Assembly (NCBI GenBank): GCA_015680905.1
Contig: CM027385.1
Location: 27,100,501-27,164,500, forward strand
Direction of reading: 5' to 3'
DNA: 64,000 bases
From: Coptis chinensis
Lineage: Eukaryota; Streptophyta; Magnoliopsida; Ranunculales; Ranunculaceae
The notes beneath the pieces were generated by a model. It was not told where the DNA came from. It searched no databases and saw nothing but the letters and a program-made list of their open reading frames with translations. Made by a program: the position numbers and the translations under genes. Positions 57,290-64,000 of this stretch are shown here, in pieces. The first letter of the stretch is position 1, and each line of letters starts with the position of its first letter.

Positions 57290-59142
57290 GACGTCCGTTC
57301 CTAGCAACTGCTAATGCTCTCATTGATTGTAGGGATGGTTCCATGACCATGTCCTTCGAAAATCTTTTTGTCGAGGTGAATGTGTTCAAGTTGATGAAAC
57401 AAATTCCAGAGGCTGACATTGATGGTGAAGTGAACATGGTTGACAACCTTGTGCAAAAGTATTTAACAAACTCTTTTCCTGAAGATGAACTACACCAATT
57501 TCTTTCCTTTGGCGGTTCTGAATTTGATGTCGATGATTATACTCAAGAAGTAAACGAGTTTGTAGAGTCAATACCACTCTTTGACCCTGCTACCGTGCTG
57601 TCAAGCCACTTGGACGATCCTCAATCTATTTTCTCCATGGAGGAAGACTTTCCTCAAGAATCTTTAATACCCACTCCTCCCGCCCCTGACTTAAAGCCTC
57701 TTCCTTCGGATTTAAAATACGTACATCTTGATGCAGATGGTAGTCACCCAATTATCATATCATCACAATTGAGTGATGATCAGGAATCCCATTTAATTAA
57801 TGTCATTACACAACACCGTTCTGCTATTGGATGGTCTCTCGATGACATTAAAGGCATTGACCCTAAAGTGTGCACCCATCGCATACATCTTGAAGATAAT
57901 GCGAAGACGTCGTGTGAACTGCAACGTCGTCTAAACCCTACCATGAAGGATGTGGTATGGGAGGAAGTTTTAAGGTTACTCGATGCCGGTATTATATACC
58001 CTATCTCTGATAGTGTTTGGGTGAGTCTAGTACATGTTGTTCCCAAGAAATCTGGCATTACAGTTGTGCGGAATGATAAAGATGAATGCATCTCCGCTCG
58101 TATTCAAGTGAAATGGAGAATATGCATCGATTATTGGAGACTTAATGTCGTCACTCATAAGGATCACTTCCCACTTCCCTTCATCGATCAGATGCTTGAA
58201 CGGTTAGCGGGTCATGCATATTACTATTTTCTTGATGGTTATTCAGGATATTTTCAAATAGTCTTAGATCTTACTAATCAAGAAAAAACAACGTTCACCT
58301 GTCCATTTGGTACATTTGCATATAAACGAATGCTTTTCGGCCTTTGCAATGCACCTGGTACTTTCCAACGCTGTATGCTTCACATTTTCAGTGATATGGT
58401 TGAACGTTTTATGGAAGCTTTCATGGACGACTTCTCAATATATGGTGATTCTTTTGATAGCTGTCTATTAAATCTTGAAAAGGTGTTTACACGTTGTGAA
58501 GAGAAAAATCTTGTTCTTAATTGGGAAAAATGTCATTTCATGGTTACAAAAGGAATAGTTCTAGGACATATTGTTTCAAAGGATGGAATCGAAGTCGATA
58601 AAGCTAAGATTGAAAAGATTGCTTCACTTCTTATACCAAAAATAGTTCGCGACATTCGTGCATTTTTAGGACACACAGGGTTCTATAAAAGATTTATTCA
58701 AGATTTCTCAAAGGTTGCTCTACCTTTAACCAATCTCCTGCTTAAGGATGTCGTCTTTGACATCACTTTCAATTGCAAACAAGCTTTTGAGACTTTAAAA
58801 TCCACCCTAACTACTGCTCCTATAATTCAACCACCTGATTGGTCTGAACCTTTTGAATTAATGTGTGACGTGAGCGACTATGCTATTGGAGCTGTCCTAG
58901 GGCAACACCGAGAAGACAAACCAATTGTCATTTATTACGCTAGTAAAACTCTTAATGAAGCTCAATGTAACTATACCACCACTGAGAAAGAGTTTCTCGC
59001 TGTGGTATATTCCTTGGATAAGTTTCGTCCTTACCTAGTTGGTTCTTCCACAATAGTCTACATTGACCATGCGGCGCTTCGTTACCTATTAGCAAAAAAA
59101 GATGCTAAACAGAGGTTGATCCGATGGATTCTCCGCTTCTAA
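57247..59142 (+). CDS. F2 protease end, reverse transcriptase and RNase H (631-codon open frame)
   Basis: The longest intact frame in the window. In order it has the protease end (residues 11-50), an acidic linker (to about 240), and RT with IQVKWRICIDYWRLN, DHFPLPFIDQMLERLAGHAY and FGTFAYKRMLFGLCNAPGTF. The catalytic FMDD follows in EAFMDDFSIYGDSF (about residues 390-403), then IRAFLGHTGFYKRFIQDF, and RNase H from FELMCDVSDYAIGAVLGQ to YIDHAALRYLLAKKDAK. The frame stops at 59,142 just before the RNase H end. The ATG is only a convenient start, because in the element this is part of a Gag-Pol frame. It makes DNA from element RNA in intact relatives. Here it could at most give an unfused fragment. 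Confidence 0.85.
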   Translation: MDTEVACDSIPIILGRPFLATANALIDCRDGSMTMSFENLFVEVNVFKLMKQIPEADIDGEVNMVDNLVQKYLTNSFPEDELHQFLSFGGSEFDVDDYTQEVNEFVESIPLFDPATVLSSHLDDPQSIFSMEEDFPQESLIPTPPAPDLKPLPSDLKYVHLDADGSHPIIISSQLSDDQESHLINVITQHRSAIGWSLDDIKGIDPKVCTHRIHLEDNAKTSCELQRRLNPTMKDVVWEEVLRLLDAGIIYPISDSVWVSLVHVVPKKSGITVVRNDKDECISARIQVKWRICIDYWRLNVVTHKDHFPLPFIDQMLERLAGHAYYYFLDGYSGYFQIVLDLTNQEKTTFTCPFGTFAYKRMLFGLCNAPGTFQRCMLHIFSDMVERFMEAFMDDFSIYGDSFDSCLLNLEKVFTRCEEKNLVLNWEKCHFMVTKGIVLGHIVSKDGIEVDKAKIEKIASLLIPKIVRDIRAFLGHTGFYKRFIQDFSKVALPLTNLLLKDVVFDITFNCKQAFETLKSTLTTAPIIQPPDWSEPFELMCDVSDYAIGAVLGQHREDKPIVIYYASKTLNEAQCNYTTTEKEFLAVVYSLDKFRPYLVGSSTIVYIDHAALRYLLAKKDAKQRLIRWILRF

Positions 59143-60583
59143 GAGTTTACTCTAGAAATTAGAGATAAAAAAGGTTGCGAGAATGTGGTTGCAGACCATT
59201 TATCACGACTCGTCTGTGAGGTCGATAATGATACAGAACCCATCTGTGATTCCTTTCCTAATGAACACTTGTATTCTGTCTTTTCGTCTCCTTGATACGC
59301 TGATATAGTAAGTTACCTAGTACCGAGGAAGTTCCTTCATCTTGGTCTCGTAATGACCGAAAAAAGTTCTTATCCACTGTGAAATTTTATTTCTGGGATG
59401 ATCCCTATCTCTTCAAGTATTGTTCCGACCAACTAATCCGCCGTTGCATTCCCGACTGGGAACACAATGACTTGTTATCCTTCTGACATGAACAATCTTG
59501 TGGTGGTCATTTCAGTGGTAAGAAAACTGCGGCCAAGGTTTTACAATGTGGATTTTATTGGCCAACACTGTTTAGAGATGCCCATGAGCATTGCAAAGCA
59601 TGCACCCGCTGCCAGCAGCTAGGATGTATTACTCAACGCAATATGATGCCCTTAAATCCAATTTTAATTGTGGAAATTTTTGATGTGTGGGGCATCAACT
59701 TCATGGGTCCCTTTCCAAACTCTCATGGGTTTCTCTACATACTGGTAGTTGTTGACTATGTGTGAAAATGGATTAAGGCAATGTCATGTCATACAAATGA
59801 TCATAAAATTGTCATGTTGTTCATAAAAGAACATATTTTCTCTCGTTTTGGTGTTCCCAAAGCTATCATTAGTGATAGGAGAAAACATTTTTGTAATAAA
59901 ATATTTGAGTTGTTAGTAAAGAAATATGGAGTCACTCACAAGGTGGGTACTCCGTATCACCCTCAGACCAGTGGACAAGTAGAAGTTTCTAATAGTGAGA
60001 TTAAATCTATTTTGGAAAAAAATGTTAATCTATCTAGGAAAGACTGGTCTCTGTGATTATCTGATGCCTTGTAGGCTTATAGAATGGCCTTTAAGACACC
60101 TATAGGCATGTCTCCTTACCACCTCATTTTTGGAAAACCTTGTCATCTGTCGGTTGAACTAGAGCACCGTGCTATATGGGGCATCAAAAGCCTCAATTAT
60201 AATACCAATGCGACATGCGAGAAACAAAAATTGTAGTTAAATAAGCTTGAGGAGATGCAGAGTGATGCCTATGATCTCTCGAAGTCCTATAAAGCCAACA
60301 TGAAAAGAGTGCATGACAAGCACATATTGAGAAAATATTTCAAAATTGGTCAAAAAGTTTTGTTGTACAACTCAAGATTACACATTTTTCCAGGAAAATT
60401 AAAAACTCGATGGTCTGGTCCTTTCATTGTCTCTGTTGTCACCCCTATGGGGCTATCTCTTTGAAAATTTTAAACGATAACAGTGAATTTCAAGTAAATG
60501 GCCAATGCCTTAAACATTATCATGAGTTGCGCTCTCTAGATGTCGAAAAGACTCTTCTCCAAGATCCAGTCTACATAGACTAA
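59143..60583 (+). pseudogene. F2 RNase H end and integrase (first catalytic Asp replaced)
   Basis: RNase H ends with ENVVADHLSRL. Integrase has HEQSCGGHF and CKACTRCQQ at the N-terminus, then WGINFMGPF, where family members have WGIDFMGPF, so the first catalytic acid is Asn (AAC at 59,697-59,699). The second Asp (IISDRRKHF) and the Glu (VEVSNSEIK) remain. The C-terminus [15 protein letters not shown] ends at LLQDPVYID, stop 60,581-60,583. TGA or TAG codons near 59,486, 59,762, 60,055, 60,074 and 60,235 also inactivate it. Confidence 0.85.
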
Positions 60584-60745
60584 TAGATTCGCTGGTGTAC
60601 TTCCTTCCATGTGTTTAAAACAGGGGAAGTATGCCATTAGGGTAGCCGGGCCCTCTTCTATTTTCTTTTCTCAAATCTCCTAGAGTGTGTGGTTGCAAGC
60701 ACCGAAACCTTAGTCCACAAAAACTCTATTAAGAATTGAGTATAA
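60584..60745 (+). other. F2 spacer after integrase
   Basis: Non-coding. It contains a short purine run (acaggggaagta at 60,621-60,632). I see nothing else. Confidence 0.5.
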
Positions 60746-61090
60746 ATGTCTTCTGATAATCGAGCAAACGTGCCTTATGGTAAACAATAGGTACAAAAAA
60801 TTTCCCTTCCTTCCTTCTCTTCCCTTTTCTATTCTCTTCCTCGCGAACTTCAGCTAATCATTTGGTGTAAATCTCACCCATCTCAAATAGGTAATGGTTG
60901 CAGTACTTTTGCTCGAATGCGACATGTGAAAAGGATGGGGTGGTGTATGAATTGTCAAACACCTTTCTGTCCAGGTCTTGAATTACTATCCGATATGAAC
61001 CGGTATAAGGTATATTTTTGTCTGACACCAGCTCAGAAGGATAAACTTCGTGTTCGCCCCGTTGCTCCCATAGGTTGGGATTCGTCTTGA
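60746..61090 (+). pseudogene. Small Cys-containing ORF downstream of F2 integrase
   Basis: From ATG 60,746 the frame reads 114 codons to TGA 61,088-61,090, with one in-frame TAG at 60,788. After the TAG it is open for 99 codons, including SLPRELQLIIWCKSHPSQIG, KRMGWCMNCQTPFCPGLELL and VYFCLTPAQKDKLRVRPVAP. The C-x2-C-x4-C-x16-C pattern could bind zinc. I do not recognise the family. Its place (after integrase, same strand) is that of accessory ORFs in Athila elements, but it is far shorter than an env-like gene. Confidence 0.45.
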
Positions 61091-61132
61091 GGATCTGACA
61101 TTAACAGACTCACATTCGTCTTGAGGATCTGA
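61080..61132. repeat. Short direct repeat near F2 ORF end
   Basis: The word attcgtcttgaggatctgac occurs at about 61,080-61,099 and again at about 61,115, overlapping the stop codon of the small ORF. It looks like a tandem slippage duplication. Confidence 0.6.
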
Positions 61133-61188
61133 CGTTAAAAACTCAACATGTATATATTCATGTCTTTTATTTTTCCCTTTGCACTAAG

Positions 61189-62837
61189 TGATAAACATAA
61201 AATTGAATAGTTTACCTACGAAATGAACGATAAAACTCAAAACGTAAGTAAACTAAAACTATGTTATGTGCCTAGTTTTATCAAAGTTTCTACTCTCAAT
61301 TCTATCGAAATAGAGTGGAGTAACAAATTCGTTCCACTCCTAGTCCTTCCGCAAGATCTTTGTGTTTTCTCATTATAAATACTCTTAACTCTAAAGTCTA
61401 ATGAGAGATTTACGAAGTGGCAACTAGACTACGATGCAACTACCCATAAGATGCAACTAGTCTACTATTAGAACAACTATGGAATGCTACGTTGATTCTA
61501 TGATAAGGAGTTAGAGGGGGATTGATTCCACCTTAACTCGACTTAATCCTACTACTAACGAATTAATCGTAATCCGAATTGAACTACTTTGCAGAACAAT
61601 ATAGTTACTCCTAATCCCTAATTACACATGGCATTCCTACCAATTCATAACTAGTATGTGAACGATTAAACCCATTCTCATGGTGAACTAATCGTTTCTA
61701 GAGTGGAAAGGAAATTACGACGACTCTACGATAATCGGAATTAACCTTTCATCAAGGCTTCTCAACCCCCTCAATGGAGGTTTAGCCGAGAATCATCACG
61801 CTATCATTCCCAATGGAATTCAAACAAGACATGATATAAAGATTGAAACTTTGCTTGTTTAAACCCAATTCAAAACTACTAATGCAATAATTGAATTAAA
61901 CTAATAATGACAATTACTTGAATCTGCGAATTGAAACTAAACAATTAATGGAAATGAAACCAACTTATGGAGAACACTATTTTCTTAATATAATGAATAA
62001 TAAAACAATGATTCAAATACTAAATTAATAATCTACTTGTTCTAAAGTAATTAATTTAACATAAAATTAGCTCTATAAATTGAAATGACAAAAATCGAAA
62101 TTGATAAAAATAACTATTTTATTTATCAAACTACTTAAGAATAATGATTCTAAGAGTTTAATCTAAAACAAGAATTGAATTTAAAACTAAACTTAATTTT
62201 ATTACATGAAAACTAGATCTATAATTATCTATAGTTTTAGGTCTAACTAGCTACCATTAACTATCTACCATTAACAAAGATCTAAGCTTTTGTTTTTATA
62301 CTTTCAGATCCAAAAATCGTTCATGGGCTTGGAGCCATGTTTTGGGCCAGAGAATCAGGCCCAAAACCCAATTCTTTCAGTCTAAAAAGGCCTCTTCAGC
62401 TACAGTTGGCTTCAACAGACTTTTCGTCCACTTTTTCTCCTCTGATTGGGTCAAGGCTTGGACCATTGGAAATATCTTTCCGAGCCGGTCGTTTTGACAT
62501 AAGGTAGGCGCCATTCCGAGGTCTGAGTCCAAAGATACGGCCTTCGGAAGTTCTGCTGACTTGTGTGCTGTTTTTGCCCGCGTCGACTTTTCAGCTTTTG
62601 ATCGGGCTTTAGAAAGGCTTTGTCTTCTTGAATCTTGGCCTTTAGTCACGGAACTCCTTAGTAACCGACCTTTGCTCCTTTATCTCGCTAAAGTGGCACA
62701 TTTCTGCACATAATGGACTTTGAAGCCTGAAATGCATAAAAACACGTAATCAGTGTTAACTCTTAATTATTACTCACATAATTGGTCTAAAAGTATGACT
62801 GTTACAGGGTTAAAACTACAGTTTTGGGATCTTATCA
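61189..62837 (-). repeat. F3 3' LTR
   Basis: TGATAAACAT...CTTATCA, 1,649 bp. It is the longest copy of this LTR family here, with extra sequence at about 61,840-62,060 relative to 20,850-22,338, which it otherwise resembles most. Confidence 0.85.
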
Positions 62838-62851
62838 AACCACCCCCAAAC
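62838..62851 (-). other. F3 polypurine tract
   Basis: GTTTGGGGGTGGTT on the element strand next to the LTR, identical to F1's. The adjoining CTTGAGGACAAGCAAAATGC is also shared. Confidence 0.85.
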
Positions 62852-64000
62852 AGCATTTTGCTTGTCCTCAAGCAAAGATGAGAAATTAGAATAAGTGACC
62901 AAAAATGGAGTTCTAACTACTCTCGTTTTGCTGAGTGCGATTGCATTGACCATATGCAACAAGGCCTTAAACCACTAGGAATTCCCTAGTGGACGAGTTA
63001 TAGCCTCGTGAGAGTTTTCCAGTGAAGGTACTCACAAACTTTATCTATACTACAACGACTAAGAAATAAAACTATTGTTTCCTTATCCATGCTCTAAATT
63101 AACTATTCCTCTCACTAGCAATGCATATAGAGTAATCAAGTCGAAACCTAAGCTAATATATGCATAATAATCAATCATCTACAATAAACATATATACAAT
63201 GAGTAATACTATGAAATGCCTAGCAGGTTCGTTTCTGAAACTCGGAATAGCGTCCTTAAGTAGGTTCTCACAATAATAGTCAAGATACAACACTCTGATT
63301 TTTCCACTCAAGTTTCGCTACTCCAGTGTGCAGTGGGCACACTTTACCTTACAATCTCAATGACAACAAGGAAGCCTGAGTCGATCAAACACATCTGCCA
63401 CTTACTATCACACTAACCTATTCCTAATTGAGCTAGAGGTCTTTATTAGGTGTTGCGGGGATTAGGAGATGGTTTAAGAAGGAAGGAAATGGATATTCAA
63501 AAAGGACAAGTCTGAGATAATAGAGTCTTCATATTATGTAACTTAGAGAAAACCTTGTTATTTTCTTTTGCTTTTATACTTTGTTTCCATCCTTAGCCAT
63601 ATTTATTTTTCTTTTTCTTTTCTTTGGCTTTTGACTCCTTTTATTCTATTTTTTTGGAGTTTTTATTTTATTTCTATTTCTATTTTTCTTTTCTTTGGAT
63701 GGAAACTTCTTTTCTTTATTTTGGAAGCAATTAACTAAATTTTGTTTTACACGGGTTTTCTCTTCTTCTTTCTTCCTCATTATATTCTCAAACTTATCTA
63801 AATTGGGTAGGTTTAATTTTTTTTTTTATTTTGTTTTTTTTAAGTAACGAGGGGTAAAGGATTTGTGGTTTATGAAAGGCTAAAGAAAGGCTCAGAGGGA
63901 CTATTAGCGGAAAATAATTCATAGGGTTGAATTTCTGGCTATATCGATCCAAAGAGGGCCTAAATTCTCACTTAGGATATGGTTTAGTGATCAAGCAAGT
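62852..64000 (-). other. F3 3' internal region, non-coding
   Basis: It matches 14,137-15,260 of F1 throughout, including T-rich runs near 63,600-63,840. I see no coding sequence. Confidence 0.75.

Larger units (their letters stand above)
52018..61188 (+). mobile_element. F2: Athila-like LTR retrotransposon (5' part in window)
   Basis: 5' LTR 52,018-53,516, primer site, long leader, gag, protease, RT, RNase H, integrase and a small extra ORF, all on the plus strand. F3 interrupts it at 61,189, and the rest (3' region, 3' LTR) is beyond the window. It differs from F0/F1/F3 in LTR sequence but not in coding layout. Confidence 0.85.
61189..64000 (-). mobile_element. F3: TGATAA-family element inserted in F2 (3' part in window)
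   Basis: Its 3' LTR (61,189-62,837), polypurine tract and 3' internal region run to the window's right end, all on the minus strand. The target candidate is CTAAG (61,184-61,188). Its partner copy is outside the window. Confidence 0.8.

Noticed and set aside
60621..60632. Polypurine tract of F2 with an adjoining 3' LTR
   Set aside because: The run acaggggaagta is short and what follows (60,640 onward) does not match the 5' LTR start TGGTAAGCACCC.

Overview
This window is nuclear DNA of a flowering plant, probably a eudicot, from a heterochromatic and possibly pericentromeric region. It consists almost entirely of nested LTR retrotransposons. The plant call rests on the lineages present (Athila-like and Tat-like Ty3/gypsy, a CRM/Reina-like chromovirus, a long-TIR Mutator-like element), on plant-type tRNA primer sites and on AT-rich non-coding DNA. 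I recognise no host gene, tRNA, rRNA or CRISPR array. Almost every coding region is broken by stops or frameshifts. The longest intact reading frame is the protease-end/RT/RNase H part of an Athila-like element (57,247-59,142).

Layout. (1) 1-5,853: the 5' part of minus-strand element F0, an Athila-like element with gag and protease but no reverse transcriptase, RNase H or integrase. (2) 5,854-7,373: unrecognised DNA with a repeated block. (3) About 7,374-51,963: a plus-strand chromovirus split after the first codons of gag by a 40.7-kb nest and resuming at 48,434. (4) The nest is Tat-like element T1 (7,700-48,433, minus strand, 685-bp LTRs). It carries three large insertions: Athila-like F1 (12,641-27,200, minus, twin 1,482-bp LTRs) in its integrase; a second, oppositely oriented Tat copy T2 (29,441-42,407, plus, target duplication CATTT) in its reverse transcriptase; and a solo LTR (43,440-45,542) in its protease. 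(5) These insertions carry their own: a solo LTR in F1's reverse transcriptase (20,850-22,338, CATCA duplication), a copia-like solo LTR in T2's 5' LTR (29,804-31,068, AAGAT), a Mutator-like MITE in T2 (39,909-40,563, 9-bp duplication), and a solo LTR in the 43.4-kb LTR (44,577-45,339, TTGGC). (6) 51,964-64,000: the chromovirus pol is cut by the end of a second Mutator-like element. That element is cut by Athila-like F2 (52,018 onward, plus), and F2 is cut by F3 (61,189 onward, minus), which runs off the window.

The most unusual content is in the Tat pair. Both T1 and T2 carry, antisense to gag-pol, a gene with its own TATA box and two introns of about 75 bp. It encodes a protein with a domain resembling the Pfam 'putative gypsy type transposon' family and a coiled-coil tail. 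Between the converging 3' ends of pol and this gene lies an array of four palindromes (GAACTG-5 nt-CAGTTC type). Their outer arms differ from repeat to repeat, yet each keeps its ability to pair in both copies. Further out is a conserved AT-rich hairpin.

Boundaries come from reading TG...CA termini, target-site duplications, primer sites and polypurine tracts by eye. Lineage names rest on remembered family motifs, not on a search.
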